32,218 nt of DNA from the IMG/VR virus record IMGVR_UViG_3300044699_000180, positions 1 to 32,218 of that record. One strand, written 5' to 3'. A program made the position numbers and the translations under genes. The stretch comes from a virus. Below the pieces are notes generated by a model. That model saw only the letters and a list, made by a program, of their open reading frames with translations, made no database searches and was not told the DNA's origin. The first letter of the stretch is position 1. Every line of letters begins with the position of its first letter. Positions 17,166-23,652 of this stretch are shown piece by piece.

Positions 17166-17546
17166 ATGAAGAAATTGATTGGTCTTTTTGCTTGTTTTGT
17201 CGGGATGATGTCTTATTCGTATGCAGATATTTCTGTCTCCTCGGAGTCATTCGGTGGAATCGGAATTGAAATTCGGATTGAGGACGGAGCTATCTCAGTC
17301 GGGGCTGATTTGCCTAATTCTCCTGCGGAAAAGGCTGGGTTGGCTGCTGGGGATTTGATTGAGGCAGTACAACCGTCACCTGATCGCGCGTTTGTCCCTG
17401 TGGAAGGAAAGACTCTTCTTGAGGTCGTGGATCTCATCCGTGGCCCTGTCGGTACTCCAGTTGGTATCAAGGTGATGCGATGTTCTTCGGAACAATCATT
17501 CTCTATTGTCCGAGAAGTAATTCAGATTAATAAGGAAGGCGTTTAG
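17166..17546 (+). CDS. Secreted PDZ-domain protein (phage cargo)
   Basis: A 126-aa ORF on the strand opposite the late operon, with a strong ribosome site (AGAGGA, 7 nt before ATG). Residues 1-20 are a signal peptide ending S-Y-A, so the product is exported. Residues about 28-110 form one PDZ domain: FGGIGIEI carboxylate-binding loop, then SPAEKAGLAAGDLIEAV, VEGKTLLEVVDLIRGPVGTP and VGIKVMR. The domain resembles the PDZ units of HtrA and Ctp proteases, but no protease part is present. Such a free PDZ could bind C-terminal tails of periplasmic or host proteins. It lies between terminase and gpW, a typical moron position, and ends before a perfect hairpin. Confidence 0.75.
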   Translation: MKKLIGLFACFVGMMSYSYADISVSSESFGGIGIEIRIEDGAISVGADLPNSPAEKAGLAAGDLIEAVQPSPDRAFVPVEGKTLLEVVDLIRGPVGTPVGIKVMRCSSEQSFSIVREVIQINKEGV

Positions 17547-17579
17547 GCTTACAAGAACTTTAACAAAAGTAGCGGGATT

Positions 17580-17614
17580 CTCCATGCAAAGTTTCAAATG
17601 GACTTTGCATGGAG
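17580..17614 (+). terminator. Hairpin after the PDZ gene
   Basis: A perfect 13-bp inverted repeat, CTCCATGCAAAGT (17580-17592) and ACTTTGCATGGAG (17602-17614), with a 9-nt loop, lies 33 nt after the PDZ stop. No long T-run follows on either strand, so it may stop transcription weakly or stabilise the mRNA end. It also separates the convergent PDZ and terminase transcripts. Confidence 0.55.
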
Positions 17615-17667
17615 ATAAAAGTTGCAATCCAAAGTTTCCATTGGGACAAGGGGTGGACTGCGACCCG

Positions 17668-18618
17668 TCAATTGGAGGGATTTCCTGGCAGTTGCATGAC
17701 CGAATTAATGCCGTGCTTGCCTAGTTGACCCTTAAGAGCCAACTCTTCGAATTCCTCTGGACTAAAATATCCTAAAGAAGAATGCAAGCGTTTTTTGTTA
17801 TAAACATTTTCTATAAAGTTTGGAATGTTTTTTAGAACGTCTTCTCTTGTTTCGTATTCCGTTAAGTATACCTCCTCTGCCTTTAAAGTTTTAAACCAGC
17901 TTTCCATGAACGCGTTGTCATAGCAGTACCCCTTTGCCGACATGCTGCTAACAATGCCCTTTTCGTTGAGCCTACTACGATACCGTTCACAAGCGTACTG
18001 CACCCCACGATCAGAGTGATGGATTAGCCCCGGTTGGGGGCTCCTCTTGTCAATAGCATCGTCCAAGGCTGCTAGACAAAGTTCGGCATCAAGACTCATC
18101 GATATGGCCCAACCTACTACCTTGCGGGAGTAAAGATCCAATATGGCAGCCAAGTACACGAATCCAGTTAATATCCTGATGTACGTCAAGTCCGTTACCC
18201 AAACCTGATTCACACCAGTGATCGTGGTACCTGGAAGGCGATTGGGTGCATAGCCATGAGGATGGTTGGAGTCGGTGGTTTTCACTTTGAATCCTCGCCA
18301 AATCAACGCTTTTAGGCCAAATTTCCGCATAATTCGGAGAATTTTCTTTTCGTTGATTGTTATGCCATGCTTCCTCTCGATCCATTCGTGGATTCTCCTA
18401 TGCCCATAGAATGGGAACTCCGCCTGAACTTTCTCAATCAGATCTCTGGCATCTGCGTCCGCCTTAGCCTTGGTTGAGTTTACATTCGGCTTGTAATAAT
18501 AGCTAGATATGGACAGCCCTACTGCTTTGCAGGCGGCTGATATTGAGCCAAATTCCTTGAGGTGATGATCGACGAATTTGCGTTTTTGAGCTGGTTTTTC
18601 CAGTTTTCCATTTTTTTT
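17668..18618 (-). CDS. IS3-family transposase OrfB (DDE integrase domain), made as OrfAB by -1 frameshift
   Basis: The frame is entered by -1 slippage at the A8 run (18618-18611), continuing from OrfA as KNGKLEKPAQKRKF. It has a helical N-terminal region (ISAACKAVGLSISSYYYKP), HTH_21-type AEFPFYGHRRIHEWIERKHG, then the rve catalytic core. DDE residues are seen in VWVTDLTYI (D), LIHHSDRGVQY (D) and DNAFMESWFKTLKAE (E, 35 residues after the second D). The end has LHSSLGYFSPEEFE, typical of the family. It appears intact and active-looking. An internal start is possible for a separate OrfB. Confidence 0.87.
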   Translation of the reverse strand, partial: KKNGKLEKPAQKRKFVDHHLKEFGSISAACKAVGLSISSYYYKPNVNSTKAKADADARDLIEKVQAEFPFYGHRRIHEWIERKHGITINEKKILRIMRKFGLKALIWRGFKVKTTDSNHPHGYAPNRLPGTTITGVNQVWVTDLTYIRILTGFVYLAAILDLYSRKVVGWAISMSLDAELCLAALDDAIDKRSPQPGLIHHSDRGVQYACERYRSRLNEKGIVSSMSAKGYCYDNAFMESWFKTLKAEEVYLTEYETREDVLKNIPNFIENVYNKKRLHSSLGYFSPEEFEELALKGQLGKHGINSVMQLPGNPSN

Positions 18619-18872
18619 AGCACATCGATCGTCATGGTGAGTTCGCCCACTTTCGCCTTGAGCTTCTCGTTCTCCCTCTCTAACTCTCTTTCCCTGCTGC
18701 TGGGGGCAGCTGACAGGTTTCCGGCAGAAAATTTTTTCAGCCAGCTGTGCACTGTTGGATATTGTAGCTGATGATCCTGACAGATTTCCCTGATCGTGTG
18801 TGTCCCTGACTGAATAGCCTGGCACACTTGAGTTTTGAATTGAACGTCGAACTTCCTTCTGATCTTTCCCAT
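18519..18872 (-). CDS. IS3-family transposase OrfA (HTH protein)
   Basis: 117 aa from ATG 18872. The helix-turn-helix is in FKTQVCQAIQSGTHTIREIC and LQYPTVHSWLKKFSAG, followed by a leucine-zipper-like ELERENEKLKAKVGEL. This is the terminal-repeat-binding part of IS3 transposases. Near its end the codons for VLKKME contain the A8 slippery run, at which ribosomes shift -1 to make OrfAB. Unshifted product continues to the stop at 18519. Confidence 0.85.
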   Translation of the reverse strand: MGKIRRKFDVQFKTQVCQAIQSGTHTIREICQDHQLQYPTVHSWLKKFSAGNLSAAPSSRERELERENEKLKAKVGELTMTIDVLKKMENWKNQLKNANSSIITSRNLAQYQPPAKQ

Positions 18873-19079
18873 ACTAGATTAGTCTCCTATCACATCCCCT
18901 GGGTTTTTGCACCAGGAGCCTGTTTCAAGGCATCTTATCTAGTCATATTAACTGCTTAAAAAACCCTCCAGTTTTTGGGGTACAGTCCAGGGCCATTGTC
19001 CCTGAGAACAGGCTCTAGAGACCTCTTTTTGCTTGAATCCATGCAGTGTCTGTAGTTGAGACCATACGTACGAAAGTTC

Positions 19080-20951
19080 TTAACTTATAAAAGCCCCCCT
19101 TCTTTTTCTTGTGGTCCTATCCAAATTTTCTTGTTCCTCTTTTGTCTTCGAAAACCCATTCTTCATTTTCATTTCCTTGATCTGATTTTTAGAAATTCGA
19201 TCCAACCCATACAGTGAAGCTGCGGCGCGAGAATAGACCCTGATATCCAGGGGTTCATTGGCCACTGAAGTATTCCGCTTAAACACAATTCTTCGCTCAC
19301 CTCTGAACACTTCTTCCTTCATCGCTTCACTGGTGAGGCCTTGAAAGTAGTGATCCGTGTAATGATCTGGGAAATGGCAATATCCTGGGGGTGATGGCTC
19401 ATTTGGTAGGGATCTTTCCAACTTGAGCCAAGAAAACAATTCTCCTTTTATGAGATTGGTGCCCACCGGAAAGTACCTCACACTGCTTGCGATTCGATTG
19501 TTCTTAGCGAGTGTAATATCCACAGCCTTTGGCAGTCCTATCGTTGTGCGCAAGTAGGCGCTGCCCTTTACGGGGATGGTCTTGGATTTGTACTTCCTAC
19601 AATAATTATAGACGATCTGAGTTTGGAATCCGCTGTCAATGGCCGTGATTGTGATCGGCAATTCAATGCCTGTGGTGAGTTTCCAGGTTTTGTTTTCGAT
19701 GATATCAGTCAGCTGATTCCAAACTGCCGGTTGCGTCGTATCGCCCAGTAGGACCTCGTACATGAGGCTGTAGGAACTTTTGTCACCGGCCCAGCCCACT
19801 GCTTCCAGTTCCAATCGGTCCGCCTGCACGTCAACGCCCATGGTGATGAAAAGGACCTCATCGGTAAGGATTTTGTTTCCATCCAAGTACTCGCGACGGT
19901 TATTAAGGTAGAGGAATTTCCAATCGAGTCTTTCGCCCACTGAGGTTTCATAGGTGAGCCCTAGGCTCGTGTTTTGGAAGACCCGGAGGATCTCTTCGTG
20001 CTGCTTCGCTTTGAGGTAATCCTGGACGATCTCATGCCAGAACTTCCAGGGGGAATAAAGCTCGTTAATGTGAAAGCCAGCGTGGCCTTTGAAGTCGGCT
20101 TGGGCTTGCCACCTGCCTCGGTTTGTAAGGTCGGTCTTGAGATGTTCATCGATAATTTGTTCGCAATGGGGGCATTGATAGCGTGTGGTGCTTTTCGGGT
20201 CAGACTCCTCATATTTGAGTTGTTCAAACTTAAGTTCCTGAAAGGTTTTACAGCGAGGGCAAGGCAGCATAAACTTGCGCTGATCCGAGGCCAGGTATTC
20301 CTTTTCTATTCTGGAGTAGTTCTTAATTGTAGGAGTGCTTGTGCAGATAAATTTCCGGTCCCAAAAGGTTGCTGAGCGCTTCACCATAAGAGCGAGTGGG
20401 TCCCCTTCTTCACCAGAGCTTGTGGGGAACCTATCCACCTCATCAGCCATCACTACACGGATAATGCGCCCCGCGAGCTGTGATGGACTCTGCGAAGTAG
20501 CAAGAGTTAAGTGCCCGCCTGGGAAAGACTTGTGAAGCAGTGTGTTACCAGAGTCCCGGGCTCTTGCGTCCCGGATCTTGTCCCTAATAATGGGAGTATC
20601 CCTAATGAGAGGATTAATTCTGTCCTTACTGAACGCCTCAGCCATCGAGAACGTCGGTTGCACGATCATGATGGGCGAGGGCAGGTAGGAGATATAATAG
20701 CCGCAGATGTTAAGAAGGATCTCCGTCTTTGACATCTGCGCGCTGGATTGAATCGTGACTTGATGAACGTCTGGGCGGACGATCACGTCCATCATCTCGC
20801 GTTGAAATCCATACGATTTCCACCTCCCCGGTTGAGAGCACGACTCGGGACTAAGAATGCGGTATCGCTCAGCCCACTCGCTTGGAAGTAGCTTTGGGGG
20901 CGGTTCAGTATTACTGGTTAGCTTCGACTGAAGCGGACTGTGAAAGTGCAC
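19080..20951 (-). CDS. Terminase large subunit (lambda GpA family)
   Basis: A 623-aa intact ORF, normal length. N-terminal ATPase: LPSEWAERYRILSPES (family opening), IQSSAQMSKTEILLN (variant Walker A at about 68-82), SQSPSQLAGRIIRVVMADEVD (Walker B with Asp-Glu), and CTSTPTIKNYSRIE (coupling motif). A zinc-ribbon-like pair CPRCKTFQ and CPHCEQ follows. The C-terminal nuclease has FITMGVDVQADRLELEAVGW and AIDSGFQTQIVYNYCRKY. It packs and cuts phage DNA at the portal. Lambda GpA-type enzymes normally cut at cos sites. It overlaps the small-subunit gene by 41 nt. Confidence 0.92.
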   Translation of the reverse strand: MHFHSPLQSKLTSNTEPPPKLLPSEWAERYRILSPESCSQPGRWKSYGFQREMMDVIVRPDVHQVTIQSSAQMSKTEILLNICGYYISYLPSPIMIVQPTFSMAEAFSKDRINPLIRDTPIIRDKIRDARARDSGNTLLHKSFPGGHLTLATSQSPSQLAGRIIRVVMADEVDRFPTSSGEEGDPLALMVKRSATFWDRKFICTSTPTIKNYSRIEKEYLASDQRKFMLPCPRCKTFQELKFEQLKYEESDPKSTTRYQCPHCEQIIDEHLKTDLTNRGRWQAQADFKGHAGFHINELYSPWKFWHEIVQDYLKAKQHEEILRVFQNTSLGLTYETSVGERLDWKFLYLNNRREYLDGNKILTDEVLFITMGVDVQADRLELEAVGWAGDKSSYSLMYEVLLGDTTQPAVWNQLTDIIENKTWKLTTGIELPITITAIDSGFQTQIVYNYCRKYKSKTIPVKGSAYLRTTIGLPKAVDITLAKNNRIASSVRYFPVGTNLIKGELFSWLKLERSLPNEPSPPGYCHFPDHYTDHYFQGLTSEAMKEEVFRGERRIVFKRNTSVANEPLDIRVYSRAAASLYGLDRISKNQIKEMKMKNGFSKTKEEQENLDRTTRKRRGAFIS

Positions 20952-21402
20952 TTAAAGCCTCGTAAATAAGTTCAGTAAGATACTCTTCAACTTCACCCGG
21001 GGTTCGAATTGCCGCGAGACGAAGTGCTGCGCGATTTGGAATCACAAGCATTTTGGATCTGAACTGCGCGATGAGATCGCCGTATTCTTGTTCGGCGACC
21101 TTCATTTCAATGAGTTCGCCGGACCTCTTTTTGTTCTCCATGTCGATTTTGTTGGCCCTTACTACAGCCAACCTAGTTTCTGCCCTTTCGCGCGCTAGTT
21201 TTAATTCTTGTAAGGTTTCATCACCCGCGAAGAAAAAGGAACCTATCGCTTCTTTGAGCGGATAAAGAGTGCTTTTGTAAGGCCCAGTGATCGTAGGTAA
21301 GTCCGACAGTTTACTTTTTACCGTATCGGCATCTACTCCAAAAAGTTCCGAAAGTTCTCCAAGTGAAAGCTTGATTTCATTAGTTCTCAATAATTTATCC
21401 AT
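20911..21402 (-). CDS. Terminase small subunit (Nu1-like)
   Basis: A 163-aa intact ORF with ribosome site GGAAG before ATG 21402. An N-terminal HTH (LSLGELSELFGVDADTVKSK) is followed by a helical dimer region (LARERAETRLAVVRANKID) and the conserved end IPNRAALRLAAIRTPGEVEE, YLTELIYEALSALS, typical of Nu1-type small terminases. It binds cos DNA and hands it to the large subunit. The candidate late promoter at 21597-21629 lies about 195 nt upstream. Confidence 0.86.
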   Translation of the reverse strand: MDKLLRTNEIKLSLGELSELFGVDADTVKSKLSDLPTITGPYKSTLYPLKEAIGSFFFAGDETLQELKLARERAETRLAVVRANKIDMENKKRSGELIEMKVAEQEYGDLIAQFRSKMLVIPNRAALRLAAIRTPGEVEEYLTELIYEALSALSQSASVEANQ

Positions 21403-21514
21403 TTTTCAGCTTCCTTCTTTTTATCTAACCGAAAATTCCTAAATTTTTTCTCCACGACCCATCCCCCGCGCTTCTCTCGAAACAGTGCCCTTAGACTTTA
21501 GCCGGAAGGACCCG

Positions 21515-21546
21515 AGTCATTCCCAGTGAGTCCATATGGAATGACT
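21515..21546. promoter_or_regulatory. Inverted repeat in the terminase leader
   Basis: AGTCATTCC (21515-21523) and GGAATGACT (21538-21546) are perfect 9-bp inverted repeats around a 14-nt spacer. They lie between the candidate late promoter and the terminase small-subunit start. This could be an operator, an RNA hairpin in the leader, or part of a cos-like packaging site; nothing decides between these from sequence alone. Confidence 0.35.
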
Positions 21547-21596
21547 TGCTATTCTATTGGTGATGATGGCAAACCGCTGTTGGTTTACTTAGGCGC

Positions 21597-21629
21597 ATTA
21601 TGCCTGACTTTACTTGGAGAGGATATTAG
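21597..21629 (-). promoter_or_regulatory. Candidate phage late promoter (copy C) for the terminase genes
   Basis: CTAATATCCTC (21629-21619, minus strand), a 16-nt spacer, CATAAT (21602-21597), then GCGCC. The arrangement matches copy B upstream of gpW base for base in spacing. It faces the terminase genes and would give a leader of roughly 180-190 nt. Confidence 0.5.
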
Positions 21630-21743
21630 GGAAAAACCGAAATAGCCTACTCATACGCTGGTAAGCAATGGAACGGCTAACGATTACAAGTTTGTATTGA
21701 ACTTAGGGAAGTCCCATTATAGCTTCGGAACAGAGGGGGAAAA

Positions 21744-22208
21744 ATGAAAAATTTAATCATTTTCATACTATTTTTTGGCCTTCGAAATGCAATGGCTTCG
21801 GCAGGCGATTGGCATGAAACCTGTAAAAGTGCAAATGGGATTATAGTTCAAGGAATGCCATTTATACATGTATTATGTAAAATAGATCGAGCTTATATCG
21901 GTGCCGTAGATTTGATGTATCGAACCGATCCAATCAGTTTTCAAGCTGTAAATATCTATTGCAGCAGAAATTTAGGTAATCCGCCGCCTTTCATGGATTC
22001 GTACTCACCGCACATCCCAAATCCAGCCTCCGATTTTTGTGTTTCAGTCGGTGGAAAAATAATCCTTATGACGACATTCGATACAAATGAGCCTTTAGGC
22101 CTTTGCCATTTGCCTGATGGTTCCGAAGCTGAGCAGTGGACGCTATATCGGGGCAACGCGAGCACTATAAATGTTCAAATGACTGAAATATTGGGCTGTA
22201 AAAAATAA
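21744..22208 (+). CDS. Secreted DUF333-domain protein
   Basis: A 154-aa ORF with a purine-rich ribosome site (GAGGGGG) before ATG. Residues 1-20 are a signal peptide (A-S-A end). Residues 93-137 carry the DUF333 pattern: NPASDFCV, GGK, then LGLCHLPDGSEAEQWTLYRG. Six cysteines in the mature part suggest disulphides in the periplasm or outside. DUF333 proteins are sometimes annotated as putative haemolysins, but no activity is established. It lies upstream of and pointing away from the terminase operon and converges with the next secreted gene, a cargo layout. Confidence 0.72.
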   Translation: MKNLIIFILFFGLRNAMASAGDWHETCKSANGIIVQGMPFIHVLCKIDRAYIGAVDLMYRTDPISFQAVNIYCSRNLGNPPPFMDSYSPHIPNPASDFCVSVGGKIILMTTFDTNEPLGLCHLPDGSEAEQWTLYRGNASTINVQMTEILGCKK

Positions 22209-22246
22209 TAAACCGACGTCAGCTAAGCATGTAGCCCCAACGCCCT

Positions 22247-22726
22247 CTAGGAGCGATCCTGGCGGGGTGCAGTCCATGGCCACTTCATACGAATCGTTTT
22301 AAAACGATTGGACCACCCTGACGAACTATTCCATTTGTCATTTCCAGAGATGTTTTGATAATTAGGAGGCTCTCCATCTCGGAAGGACTCCTTGATGAAA
22401 ATATATTCTTTATGACTAAATCCTCCAGAGACATGAGAAGCGAGCTTAAACCCTGCATTCAAAAATTCATCGACCGTAAAAAGATTGATTTTCAACCAGT
22501 TAGGGGCAACTTTACCGTCAGAGACAACTTTAATACATTTCCGTTCACCTGGAGAATTATTGCAACCATACATAATACGGGAATTCTCCCTATCAATAAT
22601 AACATCAACAAAGCAAACGCGCGCTGAACTGGGTATTTCAAGCGACTTAGGGAGTGCCGCACTAGCAAAGTTTGGTACAAAAAACGAAGAAACCAAGGCG
22701 AAAAATGGGATGTGAAGAACTTTCAT
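22247..22726 (-). CDS. Secreted hypothetical protein, possibly with altered C-terminus
   Basis: A 159-aa ORF with a strong ribosome site (CGGAGG, 8 nt before ATG). Residues 1-23 are a signal peptide ending A-S-A. The mature part has three cysteines (ARVCFVD, YGCNNSPGERKCIKV) and FLNAGFKLASHVSGGFSHKE; I do not recognise the family. The last residues (PWTAPRQDRS) are read from a sequence, TGGACTGCACCCC on the minus strand, that looks like the end of an IS150-type element. The natural C-terminus may have been replaced. It converges with the DUF333 gene, with 38 nt between the ends. Confidence 0.6.
   Translation of the reverse strand: MKVLHIPFFALVSSFFVPNFASAALPKSLEIPSSARVCFVDVIIDRENSRIMYGCNNSPGERKCIKVVSDGKVAPNWLKINLFTVDEFLNAGFKLASHVSGGFSHKEYIFIKESFRDGEPPNYQNISGNDKWNSSSGWSNRFKTIRMKWPWTAPRQDRS
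22264..22276 (-). repeat. Solo IS150-type terminal-repeat-like sequence
   Basis: Minus-strand TGGACTGCACCCC closely matches the ends of the IS3-family element in this window (TGGACTGCGACCC and TGGACTGTACCCC). No second end or transposase lies beside it. It may be the scar of a lost element at the 3' end of the secreted-protein gene, or chance. Confidence 0.3.
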
Positions 22727-22857
22727 TTTATTTTCCTCCGATCGAAAATGCTACTCTAGGGCGCTAAACAAGGTAGAGCTTCTATTTCCAGAGTTCTTAT
22801 TTGATGTCAAATAATTTGATTAAAATTCACGTCTCACAGAAAAATGCCTCTTGTCAA

Positions 22858-23056
22858 TTATCGCCTCATCCTCTCCGCAAACTTCAAAGCAAAATGCCGC
22901 CTCACAGACGCCACGACAGCCTGATCCAAGTTCCATAGGGGCTTCTCATGGGATCTGTTTGGATAGAAGATAAATAAGCTCAGCTTTTGGACTTGACCGC
23001 GCTACTTTGTGCCATTTCCTTCGCTTGATAGGGCTCCCGTTCTTGCTGTGACTGGA
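22858..23056 (-). pseudogene. Truncated duplicate of the gpZ-like phage gene
   Basis: DNA here is roughly three-quarters identical to the 3' end of the gene at 23653-24087. One frame gives SKNGSPIKRRKWHKVARSSP, then shifts to HEKPLWNLDQAVVASVRRHF and ALKFAERMRR, ending at 22858. The matching part of the other copy reads SKDGTPLKRRKRRKARRPSP and HEKPRWNLDHAVVDSVRRHF. Only the last 60 or so codons survive, with one frame change. The two copies flank the plus-strand PPxY operon. Confidence 0.65.
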
Positions 23057-23117
23057 TTCATGGCAATAAATTTTTATTATTTTATATTAAATTATTATTA
23101 TGTGCTAATATTATATC

Positions 23118-23282
23118 ATGAAGAATAAAATGAATAACAAATTCAATATATTTACTATTGTTTCATTTCTAGTAGCCTTCATTCTCTTGAGCTTTGGACT
23201 TGAGCACCCTCTAAGAGCCGATTGGTCAGATGGTGAAGACCCCACAAGAGGTGACGCACCTTCTTCGAAAGCTATCGCATGA
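23118..23282 (+). CDS. Small membrane peptide, first gene of a two-gene cargo operon
   Basis: A 54-aa ORF (ATG 23118). A basic N-terminus (MKNKMNNK) is followed by one hydrophobic helix (FTIVSFLVAFILLSFGL) and a charged tail with acidic and small residues. It is a signal-anchor or secreted peptide. The stop overlaps the ATG of the next gene as ATGA, strong evidence that both are translated together. The upstream 80 bases are extremely AT-rich, unlike the phage genes, suggesting a separate origin and a promoter there. No family is recognised. Confidence 0.5.
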   Translation: MKNKMNNKFNIFTIVSFLVAFILLSFGLEHPLRADWSDGEDPTRGDAPSSKAIA

Positions 23283-23548
23283 ATAATGACCCAAAAAGAT
23301 ACGGCGCTCCGGAGGTTACTGAGGATCACTTTATGCAGAATCGCATCATGAACAGCGATGGGAAAAGTAGATCCTCAAAATCTTGGAATATGCCAAAAGT
23401 AAAAATGCCAAAGATAAGTTTGCCAAAATTGAGTATGAAAGTAAAAATGCCAAAAATGTCGCGCACGCAGAAACGTAAGTCTTCGGATCTTCCTCCCCCT
23501 TACTCAGAAATTGATCCACAGCCCCAGAAATCTCCACCTGACCACTAA
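23279..23548 (+). CDS. Basic repeat protein with PPPY motif (possible host-directed cargo)
   Basis: 89 aa, starting within the upstream stop (ATGA). Residues 37-60 are a lysine-rich repeat of the type M-P-K-V/I, L-P-K, M-P-K (NMPKVKMPKISLPKLSMKV then KMPKM). A basic linker (RTQKRKSSD) follows, then LPPPYSEIDPQPQ with the PPPY at 72-75, and an acidic/proline end. PPxY is the classical ligand for eukaryotic WW domains and is rare in bacterial structural proteins. The K-M-P-K repeat resembles those of AHNAK-like proteins, but low complexity makes this weak. It has no enzyme motif. Role unknown; an effector or surface-linked protein is a guess. Confidence 0.5.
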   Translation: MNNDPKRYGAPEVTEDHFMQNRIMNSDGKSRSSKSWNMPKVKMPKISLPKLSMKVKMPKMSRTQKRKSSDLPPPYSEIDPQPQKSPPDH

Positions 23549-23652
23549 AACAAAGCTGGGACTTTAACTTCCGGTTTTTTTGTATCAAGAGAATTCATCT
23601 TGCCTAAAGGATTTCAGGTTGAAAATTTCACTTCGAGTCCCCGATTGCTGAA

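Larger units (their letters stand above)
17654..18989 (-). mobile_element. IS3-family (IS150-like) insertion sequence, complete
   Basis: A 1336-bp element. The left end TGGACTGCGACCC (from 17654) and the right end read inward TGGACTGTACCCC (from 18989) form imperfect terminal inverted repeats of about 25-30 bp. GGG flanks both sides (17651-17653 and 18990-18992), a 3-bp target duplication, so this is a simple insertion. It carries overlapping orfA and orfB joined through a run of eight A. The insertion lies between the 3' ends of the PDZ and terminase genes and breaks neither. It fell in the 7-nt loop of a GGGACAA/TTGTCCC inverted repeat. Confidence 0.88.

Noticed and set aside
19974-20375. 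133-aa plus-strand ORF opposite the terminase large subunit
   Set aside because: Antisense to a clear GpA-family gene; no independent motif or start signal.
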